Origin: DATKQY01 sp035532475
GTDB lineage: Bacteria; Actinomycetota; Acidimicrobiia; Acidimicrobiales; Bog-793
Length of the DNA: 16,255 nucleotides
Assembly: GCA_035532475.1 (NCBI GenBank)
Contig: DATKQY010000079.1
Location: forward strand, 1 to 16,255
Direction: 5' to 3'
Below, piece after piece: positions 6,029 through 13,369 of the stretch. The position numbers and the translations under genes are program-made. Under the pieces are notes generated by a model, which saw only the letters and a program-made list of their open reading frames with translations, was not told where the DNA came from and ran no database searches. How positions within the stretch are numbered: the stretch's first letter is position 1; the number at the start of each line of letters is the position of its first letter.

Positions 6029-7744
6029 GTGGGGGGAGCGGCATCGGCGGCGGCGGCACGGCGAGGCGAGCGGGCGACCATCGCGGCCGTCTGTCTCGGC
6101 ACGTTCCTCGCGGTGACGAACATCTCGGCGCCCAACGTGGCGCTGCCGTCGATCGGGGCCGCGCTCCACGCCTCCTTTGGTGGCCTGCAGTGGGTCGTCG
6201 ACGCGTACGCGCTCGCGATGTCCGCCTGCCTGCTGGTCGCGGGCTCGCTCTCGGACCGGCTCGGGCGCCGGCGCGTCTTCCTCGTCGGCCTGGTGGTCCT
6301 CGCCGCGGCATCGCTCGTGTGCGCGCTCGCGACGTCCATGGCGGAGCTCGAGCTCGCGCGGGCCGTGCAGGGCGCCGGCGGCGCCATCCTCTCCGCCAAC
6401 TCCTACTCGCTCCTCGTGACGAACGTCTCCGGTCCCCGCCGTCCCGTCGCCTTCGGCCTGCTCGGCGCGACGTCGGGGGTCTCGGTGGCGAGCAGCCTGC
6501 TCGGCGGGGTGCTCACCGACCTCGGCGGCTGGCGGTGGGTCTTCTACGTCGACCTGCCGCTCGCCACGCTCTGCCTCGCGCTCGCGATGCTCATGCCCGA
6601 GACGCGCGGGCACGACCATCCCGTCGACTGGGTCGGCGCCGTCCTGATCGGCGGCTCGCTTTTCTGCGTCGTGCTGGCGCTCGTGCGCGCCGATGACGAC
6701 GGCTGGGCGAGCGGCGTCGTCGTCGGGCTCCTCGTCGGCGGCGCGGCGCTCGCCCTCGCGCTGACCGCGTGGGAGCTGCGGACACGGGCGCCGCTCCTCG
6801 ACCTCCGCCTCTTCGCCAACCCCGCCTGCGCCGGGGTCTCCCTCGTCGCGTTCCTCTCGGCGATGTGCATGTTCGGCACGCTGCTCTACATCGCGATCTA
6901 CCTGCAGCAGGGCCTCGGCTACGGCCCGCTCGCCACGGGGCTGCGCTTCCTCCCCGTCGTCGTCCCGGCGACCCTCCTCGCCCCCGTCACCGGCCGGGCG
7001 CTGCGCTCCCTCTCCCCCCACGTCCCGCTCGCGCTCGGCGCCGCCCTCATCGGCGCAGGTTTCCTGCTCATGGCCCGGGTCGCGCCGGCGTCTGGCTGGG
7101 AGTCGATCGTCCCCGGCCTCGCCGTCGCCGGCGTCGGCCTCGGCCTGCTCAACCCGTCGCTCTCCACCGCCTCGATCGCCGTCGCGCCGAGGTGGCGCAG
7201 CGGCATGGCGTCGGGCACGAACAACACCTTCCGCCAGGTGGGCGTCACGACCGGGATCGCCCTGTTCGGCACGATCCTCGTCGGGCGCGTCGGCGACCGG
7301 CTGAACGGCTCGCTCGCCGGCACGCTCGGCCCGAGCGCCGCCGCACGCCTGGCGCGAAGCCTCGTCGTCGACGGGGTCGGCAACGCCGTGGCGGGCGCGC
7401 CCGCCGGCCAGCGTCGGGCGCTCGCCGCGGTCGGGAGGACCGCGCTCGTCACCTCGGTCGGCGACGTCTTCCTGCTGGCCGGGGCGGTGGCGCTGGTCGG
7501 TGCCCTCGTCGCCGCCGTCCTCGTCCGCCCGGCGGGCCTGGCGGTGCACGACGCCGCCGGGGAGGGCGACGCCGCGGTCGCGGGCACGCTTGTGCTCCAC
7601 GGGCGGGCGACCCGGCCGAGCGCCCACCGGGAGGCCGGCGGGCCCGCGATCGGCCCCCGGGGCCGCAGCCCGGGCGCGCCGACGGGTGACGGCGGCGACC
7701 GCCCGGCGGACCTCGCCGGACCGATGGGCCCCGCGGCGGAGTGA
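6029..7744 (+). CDS. MFS transporter, DHA2 (EmrB/QacA-like) 14-TM drug exporter
   Basis: A polytopic membrane protein of 571 residues from the GTG at 6029. I chose this start because GGAGG (6016-6020) lies 8 nt upstream; the frame is open further up but reads as GC-biased noise. Motifs are SAPNVALPSIGAALHASFG and LQWVVDAYALAMSACLLVAG (TM1-2), motif A GSLSDRLGRRRVF from residue 72, ARAVQGAGGAIL (motif B), and LGATSGVSVASSLLGGVL (motif C, antiporter signature). A PVDWVGAVLIGGSL hinge helix then introduces the extra two TMs of the 14-TM DHA2 group. It probably exports hydrophobic or cationic compounds by proton antiport. A roughly 50-residue hydrophilic, Gly/Pro/Arg-rich tail follows the last TM and runs into a tandem repeat, so the true C-terminus may be recently extended. 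No regulator of the TetR/MarR kind lies beside it. Confidence 0.88.
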   Translation: MGGAASAAAARRGERATIAAVCLGTFLAVTNISAPNVALPSIGAALHASFGGLQWVVDAYALAMSACLLVAGSLSDRLGRRRVFLVGLVVLAAASLVCALATSMAELELARAVQGAGGAILSANSYSLLVTNVSGPRRPVAFGLLGATSGVSVASSLLGGVLTDLGGWRWVFYVDLPLATLCLALAMLMPETRGHDHPVDWVGAVLIGGSLFCVVLALVRADDDGWASGVVVGLLVGGAALALALTAWELRTRAPLLDLRLFANPACAGVSLVAFLSAMCMFGTLLYIAIYLQQGLGYGPLATGLRFLPVVVPATLLAPVTGRALRSLSPHVPLALGAALIGAGFLLMARVAPASGWESIVPGLAVAGVGLGLLNPSLSTASIAVAPRWRSGMASGTNNTFRQVGVTTGIALFGTILVGRVGDRLNGSLAGTLGPSAAARLARSLVVDGVGNAVAGAPAGQRRALAAVGRTALVTSVGDVFLLAGAVALVGALVAAVLVRPAGLAVHDAAGEGDAAVAGTLVLHGRATRPSAHREAGGPAIGPRGRSPGAPTGDGGDRPADLAGPMGPAAE

Positions 7745-7812
7745 CGCTGGGTGGAGCGACGCTGGGCAGAGCGACAGTGGGCGGAGCGACAGCGGGCGGA
7801 GCGACACGGGCC
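7738..7812. repeat. Five-unit 15-bp tandem repeat at the 3' end of the DHA2 exporter gene
   Basis: Five contiguous 15-bp units begin at 7738, 7753, 7768, 7783 and 7798, with consensus GGAGCGACAGYGGGC. The first unit contains the exporter's stop codon (7742-7744) and the last is the most diverged. Because 15 is a multiple of three, every frame through it encodes a repeated pentapeptide, but no gene appears to use it. The units lie between two convergent transporter genes. It is too short and has no spacers, so it is not CRISPR. It looks like a minisatellite from replication slippage. Confidence 0.85.
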
Positions 7813-8032
7813 GACCGTGATCTGCGCCTCGATGCCTTGCACCGACGCGCCGGCCGTCACCGACGGTGCCGGCGGTCTCCCCGACGTGCCTGGCGGAGCC
7901 GTGGCCGGCAGCCCCGGCAGGCTCACCGCCGGTGACGCCCGGATGGCCGGGGAGCCGGCGCGCCCGGCGACGGGCCGGGTCAACCGGCGGGCGCGCCGAG
8001 GCCGACGGTCGCGCCGGCCGCGTCGCGGACCG

Positions 8033-9316
8033 CTACCGGGCGGTGGGCCCCGCCGCGTCCGGGCGGCGGGCGAGCAGCTTCGCCGCGGTCACGAGGACGG
8101 CCAGCGTCACGGCCGCGGCGAAGACGGCCGTCTCCGCCCGGGTGCTGACGTACTGGCTGGCGATGCCGAGGATGACGATCGGGACGGACAGGCCGATGTA
8201 GCTGGCGAGGAAGAGCCCGGCGAGCACCTCGGCCCTGGCATGGGCTGGGGCGAGGCCCATCGAGGTGGCGAGCACGCCCTTGAACACCAGCCCGGCGCCG
8301 GCACCGGTCACGAGGCCGCCGACGACGAACCCCGGCAGGTCGGCGAACCACGTCGCCGCCGACAAGATGCCGAATCCGATCGGGAGCAGGCCGATCCCGA
8401 CCGCGAGGGTCGACCGGACGCTCAGGCGCATCAGGGCGATCTGCGCGGTGGCGGCCGCGGCGAAGACGCCGAAGGCGACGGCGCCCGCCACGGCGTGGGA
8501 GGCGTCGTGCAGGGTTCCGGCGAGGAACGCCGGCGCGAGCGAGGTGAACAGGCCGAGCACCGCGAAGGTCACGAGGCCGCCGACTGCCGCCGCGGCGAAC
8601 TGCCCGCGCGCCTCGCGCGGCACCGCGATGCGTTGGGGCCGGTACGCGACGGGCTCGGGCGGCAGCGCCGCCGTCTCCGGCGCGAGCGCGACGGCTGCCG
8701 ACCCGGCGAGGAGGAGCCCCTCGAAGACCAGGTAGGGCACGAGGAGGGGATGCCCCGCGTACTGGGCGAGGAGGCCGGAGACGAGCGGGCCGAGCCCGAT
8801 CCCCCCGAGGTTCGCCGCGACCGCGACCAGCTGGGCGCGGCGCGGCGAGCGGTCCGGATGGTGGCGCGCGTGGAGCTCGCCGAGATGCGCGGTCGCGGTG
8901 CCGGTGACCATCCCGACGGCCACCCCCGACAGGATGCGGGCCACGACGAGCGCGGGCACGCTCTCGCCGAGGATGAAGATCACGCCCGAGGCCATCGAGG
9001 CGGCGATGGCCGGGAGGAGCACCCGGCGGCGACCCACCCAGTCCGAGACGTGACCGAGCAGGAAGAGGCTGCCGATGACGCCGAGCGCGTACGCGGCGTA
9101 GATCAGGGTGCTCGTCATCCCCGAGAAGTGGTCGCGCCGGGCGTACAGGACGTAGAGCGGCGTCGGCACGGCAGAGAACGCCATCAGCACGGCGAAGGCG
9201 TAGGCGACCAGCCAGAAGCCGCTGCGGTGGCTGACGAGCCCGCCGGCGCGCGCGTCCGCGCCGCCCCGGGGCGCGGGGGGCGGAGCGATCGGCAGTTGGA
9301 GCTGCTGGGTGGCCAT
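8033..9316 (-). CDS. MFS transporter, 12-TM (DHA1-like), divergent from LysR regulator
   Basis: A 427-residue polytopic protein. After a hydrophilic Pro/Ala-rich N-terminus, TM1 is GFWLVAYAFAVLMAFSAVPT and is followed by PLYVLYARRDHFS. Motif A is present as GHVSDWVGRRRVL, then VVARILSGVAVGMVTGTATA and AVAANLGGIGLGPLVSGLLA, with the second six helices after RPQRIAVPREARGQ. Length and the single charged central loop fit a 12-TM secondary transporter or exporter; the substrate is unknown. The ATG at 9316 has AGGAGG (9321-9326) at good spacing; the frame stays open far upstream without homology. The divergent LysR gene 103 bp away, with a shared AT-rich control region, suggests that LysR controls this transporter. 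The stop is a TAG at 8033-8035. Confidence 0.9.
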   Translation of the reverse strand: MATQQLQLPIAPPPAPRGGADARAGGLVSHRSGFWLVAYAFAVLMAFSAVPTPLYVLYARRDHFSGMTSTLIYAAYALGVIGSLFLLGHVSDWVGRRRVLLPAIAASMASGVIFILGESVPALVVARILSGVAVGMVTGTATAHLGELHARHHPDRSPRRAQLVAVAANLGGIGLGPLVSGLLAQYAGHPLLVPYLVFEGLLLAGSAAVALAPETAALPPEPVAYRPQRIAVPREARGQFAAAAVGGLVTFAVLGLFTSLAPAFLAGTLHDASHAVAGAVAFGVFAAAATAQIALMRLSVRSTLAVGIGLLPIGFGILSAATWFADLPGFVVGGLVTGAGAGLVFKGVLATSMGLAPAHARAEVLAGLFLASYIGLSVPIVILGIASQYVSTRAETAVFAAAVTLAVLVTAAKLLARRPDAAGPTAR

Positions 9317-9362
9317 CGGAACCTCCTGGCAACGGTTGTCCCCACCAACATCGCCGCGTTGC

Positions 9363-9377
9363 ATTAATATTTCCAAT
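9363..9377. promoter_or_regulatory. Candidate LysR-type operator (T-N11-A dyad)
   Basis: ATT (9363-9365) and AAT (9375-9377) are a 3-bp dyad separated by 9 bp, giving the T-N11-A core (T9364, A9376) typical of LysR-type binding sites. A second dyad, TGAA-N4-TTCA, occupies 9387-9398. Both overlap the candidate -10/-35 of the transporter promoter and lie 42 and 21 bp before the LysR start, where autoregulation by a divergent LysR is normally exerted. Assignment is inferred from position and pattern. Confidence 0.4.
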
Positions 9378-9392
9378 AGCTGGTTTTGAAGA
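9364..9392 (-). promoter_or_regulatory. Candidate promoter for the MFS transporter gene
   Basis: On the minus strand TCTTCA (9392-9387) is followed after 17 bp by TATTAA (9369-9364), in the only clearly AT-rich patch of this region. Initiation near 9357 would leave a 5' leader of about 40 nt containing AGGAGG before the ATG at 9316. The -35 match is partial, so this is moderate evidence. Confidence 0.4.
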
Positions 9393-9418
9393 TATTCATC
9401 ACCTAGAACGGATAATCC

Positions 9419-10330
9419 GTGGAGCTGCGGCAGCTCGAGTACTTCGTCGCGGTGGCCGAGGAGCAGCACTTCACCCGGGCCGCGCGGCGACTCCACGTGG
9501 CCCAGTCCGGCCTCTCCTCGACCGTCAGGTCGCTCGAGGCCGAGCTCGGCAGCCCGCTCCTGCTCCGCACGACCCGGCGGGTCGAGCTCACCCGGGCCGG
9601 CGAGGTGCTCCTCGTCGAGGCGCGCCGAACGCTCGCCGCGGCGCGCGCCGCCGCGGGTGCCGTCGCCGCCGTCGCAGGGCTCCAACGCGGCTCGCTGACC
9701 GTCGGGGTGATGCAGGCGCTCGCCGCGATCGACCTGAGCGGGTTCCTCGCACGGTTCCACGAGCGCTTCCCCGGCATCGAGCTGCGCCTCACCCAGGCGA
9801 GCTCGTCCGAGCTGATGGCCCAGGTCGCCGAGAGCCGGCTCGACCTGGCCTTCACGTCGAGCGCGCCCCGCCGGGGCGTGGCGCTCATGCCGGTGTTCAG
9901 CTCGCCGATGGTGCTCGTGTACGGCCCGCGCCACCGGCTCGCCGCCCACCGAGCGGCGGCGCCGCCGATCCGGCTCGACGACCTCGCGGGAGAGGAGTTC
10001 GTCGACTTCCCCGTCGCGTGGGGATCCCGCATCGTGGTCGACGAGATCTTCCGTGCCGCCGGGGTGGCGCGGCGGGTGCCGTTCGAGGTCAACGACGTCA
10101 CGACGCTGCTCGACCTGGTGCGGGCGGGGCTCGGGATCGCCGTCGTTCCCGAGGCGGTCGCCGCCTCCCAGCCGGCGCTGGCGGGCATCGCGATCGGCGG
10201 CCGCACCGATCGCTGGATCGTCTCCGTCACGACGCTCGAGCCCGAACCGCCGAACCCCGCCGGCAGGGCGCTGCTCCATCTCGCCCGGGAGTTCTGGGCG
10301 CTCCCCGAGAGCCCGCCCGCCTCCCGGTAG
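9419..10330 (+). CDS. LysR family transcriptional regulator
   Basis: A 303-residue regulator, the standard LysR length. The N-terminal winged HTH is complete: LRQLEYFVAVAEEQHFTRAA, RRLHVAQSGLSSTVRSLEAE, LGSPLLLRTTRRVELTRAG, then a linker helix rich in Ala. The effector domain begins GSLTVGVMQALAAIDLSGFL and includes LRLTQASSSELMAQVAESRL and DLAFTSSAPRRGVALMPVF, ending near LLDLVRAGLGIAVVPEAVA. It binds DNA as a tetramer and should respond to a small ligand I cannot name. I chose the GTG at 9419 because it gives the canonical short N-terminus; there is no Shine-Dalgarno sequence before it, so it may be leaderless or weakly translated. It is divergent from the MFS gene, its likely target. Confidence 0.93.
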   Translation: MELRQLEYFVAVAEEQHFTRAARRLHVAQSGLSSTVRSLEAELGSPLLLRTTRRVELTRAGEVLLVEARRTLAAARAAAGAVAAVAGLQRGSLTVGVMQALAAIDLSGFLARFHERFPGIELRLTQASSSELMAQVAESRLDLAFTSSAPRRGVALMPVFSSPMVLVYGPRHRLAAHRAAAPPIRLDDLAGEEFVDFPVAWGSRIVVDEIFRAAGVARRVPFEVNDVTTLLDLVRAGLGIAVVPEAVAASQPALAGIAIGGRTDRWIVSVTTLEPEPPNPAGRALLHLAREFWALPESPPASR

Positions 10331-10337
10331 CGGCGCC

Positions 10338-10354
10338 GCGCCGCAGTGCGGCGC
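10338..10354 (+). terminator. Candidate intrinsic terminator of the LysR gene
   Basis: GCGCCGC (10338-10344) and GCGGCGC (10348-10354) form a perfect 7-bp stem over a 3-nt loop, starting 8 bp after the LysR stop codon. There is no T-tract. Position and perfection of the stem support it. Confidence 0.5.
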
Positions 10355-10656
10355 CCGCCGCCCGGCCTCGCCCGCGACGCCCGGTTCCGGAGGTCCGGGC
10401 GAACTGGAGGCGCCAGACGGTGCCGGCCTGCGACGCGAGCGGTGTGCCACTTGCGGCACGGCTCCGGTCGCCCGCGGGTTCGGCGGCGAGATCCCACCAC
10501 GCCGTGCGCCAGAGCGGCTGCTGAGAGTGAGCAACGGGCAAAGCGCCGTAGACGACCTACGTTCTCCCGCGGAAGTGGCACGGGTGAGCATGATCTATCG
10601 TCACCGACGAACCGGCGGACGCGTCTCTGGCGACGCGATCAGTCAAGGAGCCCGGC
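10355..10656. other. Non-coding stretch upstream of the FtsH-like gene
   Basis: I see no convincing gene on either strand here; the open frames are Arg/Pro/Gly-rich with no recognisable motif. A small dyad, GTGCC (10444-10448) and GGCAC (10455-10459), sits in the middle. A -10-like TATCGT at 10596-10601 has no good -35. The last bases (AAGGAG, 10644-10649) are the ribosome-binding site of the next gene. Its length (about 300 bp) leaves room for a regulated promoter. Confidence 0.5.
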
Positions 10657-12450
10657 ATGGAGACCTCAGCGGAGCACGGCGTTCAGCGCCTACAAGCGCT
10701 CGCCCACTCGGCAGTGATGGGGATGCCCGGGACCGACGTCGGGGTCACCCGCGAACGCGTCCGGCGGCGGCGCCTACGCAGGGTGGCGATCGTGCTCGTC
10801 CCGGTCGCCGTCTGGCTCTGGGTGCGGATCATCCTCGGCGAGGCGCGCCTGCCGGGGATGCCCCACGTGCCCTCCACGCTCGTGCCGTTCATCCCCGCGG
10901 TCGTGCTCAGCCTCCTGCTCGGGCTGATGCTCATCGGCCCGCTCCTCGGTGCTGGTCGCTCCCCTCATGTCCTCTACCGCCCGTCCGAGATCGACGTGCG
11001 CCTGGAGGACGTTCGCGGCGCGGGAACCGTGGTCGAAGAGGTGGTGAAGACGCTTAACCTCTTCCTGGCCCATCGCACCTTCTCCGAGCGCATGGGAGGG
11101 TCCCCCAGGCGGGCCGTGCTGTTCGAGGGCCCACCGGGAACCGGCAAGACCTATATGGCAAAGGCCATGGCGGCAGAGGCGGGGGTCCCGTTCCTTTTCG
11201 TGTCGTCGTCGGCGTTCCAGTCGATGTTCTACGGCCAGACGAACCGGAAGATCCGCTCGTACTTCAGGGCACTGCGCGCCTATGCGCGGCGCGAGGGCGG
11301 CGCGATCGGCTTCATCGAGGAGATCGACGCGATCGGCACGTCGCGAAGCGGCATGAGCTCCGGCCGCGGCGAAGGGGTCGCCGGCGTCGTCAACGAGCTC
11401 CTCGTCCAGCTCCAGTCGTTCGACCAGCCGACCTTCGGCGTGCGACTCGCAGGCCGGTTCGTCGACGCCGTGAACGGGTGGCTCCCCCCGGCGCGCCACC
11501 TCCGCAAGCCGCGGACGCGTGCCGCCAACATCCTCATCATCGGTGCGACCAACCGCGCCGCGGACCTCGACCCGGCGCTCGTGCGGCCCGGGCGCTTCGA
11601 CCGGACCATCACCTTCGACGCGCCGGGCCGGGCCGGGCGCCGGGACATCATCGACTTCTACCTGGACCGCAAGGCGCACGACGCGGAGCTCGACGACCCG
11701 GCGCGCCGCGACGCCCTCGCCGCGCTGACCTTCGGCCACACCCCCGTGATGATCGAGCGCCTCCTCGACGAGGCGCTCGTCTGGGCCCTCCGCCGCGGCT
11801 CGGACCGCCTCTCGTGGTCCGACCTGCAGAAGGCGAAGCTCACCGAGGAGATCGGGCTCGCCCAGGACGTCGAGTACGCCGAGGCCGAGCGCCGGCTGAT
11901 CGCCACGCACGAGGCGGGGCATGCGACGGTGGCCTGGCTGGTGGGCAAGGGACGCAAGCTCGAGGTGCTCTCGATCGTGAAGCGCAAGAACGCCCTCGGA
12001 CTGCTGCTGCACACCGACGAGGAGGAGCGCTTCACACGCACCCGCAGCGAGGTCGAGGCGCTCGTCGACATCGCGCTCGGCGGGATGGCCGCAGAGCAGA
12101 TCTTCTTCGGCGAGACCAGCACCGGGGCATCCTCGGACCTCCAGGCGGCGACCAACATCGTCTGCCACATGGTCGGCGCCTACGGCATGGGCGGCTCGCT
12201 CGTCTCCTCGATGGCGATCGAGACGCCCGGCCGTGCGAACCTCGTCGCGAAGGTCCTCGGAACCGACGCCGGGCGTGAGGAGGTCGACAAGATCCTCTCC
12301 GCGGCGAGGAGCCGGGCCGTCACCATGCTCGACGCGCACCTCTGCGTCGTCGAGGCGCTGCGCGACGCGCTCCTCGAGCGCGACGAGCTCTCCGGGGAGG
12401 AGATCGCAGACGTCATCGCTGCAGCTCGGGGGCCGGTGCCGGTCGGCTGA
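10657..12450 (+). CDS. FtsH-like membrane AAA ATPase / zinc metalloprotease with variant Walker B
   Basis: 597 residues. Two membrane helices (about 43-60 and 75-97) flank a loop of only about 14 residues, so the extracytoplasmic domain of classical FtsH is absent. The AAA module has Walker A GPPGTGKT (158-165, Lys164), pore loop FYGQ, Walker B FIEEIDAIG (219-227), sensor-1 GATNR (296-300) and arginine fingers in RPGRFDR (Arg313, Arg316). The M41 peptidase part has HEAGH (418-422) and third zinc ligand Asp494 in TGASSDLQAAT, so proteolysis looks intact. Two oddities: Walker B is E-E rather than D-E (Glu221), and about 30 residues (257-288) are inserted before sensor 1. The ATG at 10657 has AAGGAG 7 nt upstream. 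It probably degrades membrane or cytosolic proteins at the inner face of the membrane. It is a divergent FtsH relative and probably not the housekeeping FtsH. Confidence 0.88.
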   Translation: METSAEHGVQRLQALAHSAVMGMPGTDVGVTRERVRRRRLRRVAIVLVPVAVWLWVRIILGEARLPGMPHVPSTLVPFIPAVVLSLLLGLMLIGPLLGAGRSPHVLYRPSEIDVRLEDVRGAGTVVEEVVKTLNLFLAHRTFSERMGGSPRRAVLFEGPPGTGKTYMAKAMAAEAGVPFLFVSSSAFQSMFYGQTNRKIRSYFRALRAYARREGGAIGFIEEIDAIGTSRSGMSSGRGEGVAGVVNELLVQLQSFDQPTFGVRLAGRFVDAVNGWLPPARHLRKPRTRAANILIIGATNRAADLDPALVRPGRFDRTITFDAPGRAGRRDIIDFYLDRKAHDAELDDPARRDALAALTFGHTPVMIERLLDEALVWALRRGSDRLSWSDLQKAKLTEEIGLAQDVEYAEAERRLIATHEAGHATVAWLVGKGRKLEVLSIVKRKNALGLLLHTDEEERFTRTRSEVEALVDIALGGMAAEQIFFGETSTGASSDLQAATNIVCHMVGAYGMGGSLVSSMAIETPGRANLVAKVLGTDAGREEVDKILSAARSRAVTMLDAHLCVVEALRDALLERDELSGEEIADVIAAARGPVPVG

Positions 12451-12515
12451 GCCCGCACCGGGCAACTCCCCCGCCCGCAGTGCCGACCGCCCGGGCGCGG
12501 CCGACCGACGATGCG

Positions 12516-12529
12516 GACGCTCCAGCGTC
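12516..12529 (+). terminator. Candidate hairpin downstream of the FtsH-like gene
   Basis: GACGCT (12516-12521) and AGCGTC (12524-12529) are perfect inverted arms separated by two bases, 66 bp after the FtsH-like stop. A smaller dyad, GCCCG/CGGGC (12451-12463), directly follows the stop. Either could terminate transcription; neither has a T-tract. Confidence 0.3.
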
Positions 12530-12573
12530 TCCTGCCCGGTTGACGGGGCTGGCGCGCCGGGTAGAGGCGCTCG

Positions 12574-12738
12574 GTGGCGAGCGCCGTCACCGACAGCCCC
12601 ACCAAGGTGCAGGGACTCGACCAGGCGCAGCAGTCGCTCGCGCACGAGCCCTATGGCACGTGGCTGCTCGCCGCGGCCTCGGCGGGACTGTTCTCGTTCA
12701 CCGCCTACCCCGGTCTCAAGGCCCGCTACCGCCGAGGT
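12574..12738 (+). pseudogene. DUF1206-domain protein, C-terminal remnant
   Basis: The frame reads SPTKVQGLDQAQQSLAHEPY, then GTWLLAAASAGLFSFTAY and GLKARYRRGEQG. This closely follows the last repeat of actinobacterial DUF1206 membrane proteins (PF06724): 'K..GLD.AL..LA..PYG.WLL' then a helix ending in 'ARYRR'. Intact members have three such repeats and about 260-280 residues. Here only about 50 remain, with an in-frame TAG at 12562-12564 just upstream. No ribosome-binding site precedes the GTG at 12574, and the frame runs on into unrelated sequence past 12740, while 'ARYRR' is where family members normally end. It appears to be a relic; the function of the family is unknown. Confidence 0.62.
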
Positions 12739-12815
12739 GAGCAGGGGGCGCAGCGGCGACCTCCCGGGCTCGCAGGCGGGGTCGACCCGGGCGCTGCCGG
12801 ACGGGAGGGACGGAC

Positions 12816-12840
12816 GCCGGGCGCCGGGCGCCGGGCGCCG
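12816..12840. repeat. Short 7-bp tandem repeat
   Basis: Three full copies of GCCGGGC (12816-12822, 12823-12829, 12830-12836) plus four bases of a fourth lie between the DUF1206 remnant and the start of the NAD(P)-binding pseudogene. It is consistent with slippage in decaying GC-rich DNA. Confidence 0.8.
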
Positions 12841-12881
12841 ACGAGCAACGTGCCGGAACCGCGATCGACCAGTCTGGGCCG

Positions 12882-13369
12882 ATGCGCGTGCTCGTCACCG
12901 GCGCGACCGGCTACATCGGTGGCCGGCTCGCTCCCGCGTTGGTGGACGCCGGCCATGCCCTCCGTTGCCTGACGCGCGACCCAAGCGGCTGCGCGACGTC
13001 TCATGGCGCGAGCGGACCGAGGTCTGTGAGGGGGACGTGCTCGACCGGCACGCGCTCGCCCGGGTGCTCGAGGACGTCGAGGTCGCGTACCACCTCGTGC
13101 ACGCGCTCGGCTCCGGTGCCCACGTCGAGCAGCTGGACCGCGAGGCGACCGAGTCGTTTGCGGGACTCGCGTGGCTGGAGCTCCGCGTCGGCGAGGACGC
13201 CCGCGGGACGACCTACAGCCAGCGAGCCGTCTTCCAGCCGCGCGGCCTCGGCGGCCACGCCTACTGGCGGGCCGTCGCGCCCTTCCACGGCCTCGTCTTC
13301 GGTGCGATGGCGCGCAACATCGCCCGGGCCGCTCGGACCATGTCCGGAGGTGGGCAGACGGTCCCCTGA
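12882..13369 (+). pseudogene. NAD(P)-binding SDR-like protein with DUF2867-type tail; frameshifted and internally deleted
   Basis: From the ATG at 12882 the product opens with the Rossmann motif VTGATGYIGGRLAPALVDAG and HALRCLTRDP. At about 12981-12983 the frame must shift, as if one base were lost in gacccaag: the family sequence resumes in another frame as KRLRDVSWRERTEVCEGDV, VAYHLVHALGSGAHVEQLDR and EATESFA. It then jumps near 13156-13172 directly to LAWLELRVGEDARGTTYSQR, AVFQPRGLGGHAYWRAVAPF and HGLVFGAMARNIARA, the C-terminal part of the same family. Intact homologues have about 450-500 residues, an atypical SDR domain followed by a DUF2867 ligand-binding-like domain. Roughly 280-300 residues are missing here. 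The stop is at 13367-13369. With two separate lesions this is very likely dead. Family recognition at both ends is good; the original substrate is unknown. Confidence 0.78.

Noticed and set aside
5810..7807. Long minus-strand N-terminal extension of the aminotransferase (frame open to 7807)
   Set aside because: It is antisense to the exporter, has Arg/Glu/Asp-biased composition, and a GTG with a good ribosome site at 5809 gives a normal GabT length.
7738..7812. Possible CRISPR array
   Set aside because: Units are only 15 bp, contiguous with no spacers, and no cas genes are nearby.
7813..8032. Small genes between the two convergent transporters
   Set aside because: Frames on both strands are open but show no family resemblance or ribosome sites; only a weak CCGTC/GACGG hairpin (7854-7866) is visible.
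9317..10591. Minus-strand extension upstream of the 12-TM transporter
   Set aside because: It is antisense to the LysR gene and low-complexity; AGGAGG before the ATG at 9316 fixes the start.
10774..12645. 623-residue minus-strand open frame opposite the FtsH-like gene
   Set aside because: Shadow of the AAA protease; no recognisable motif and biased composition.
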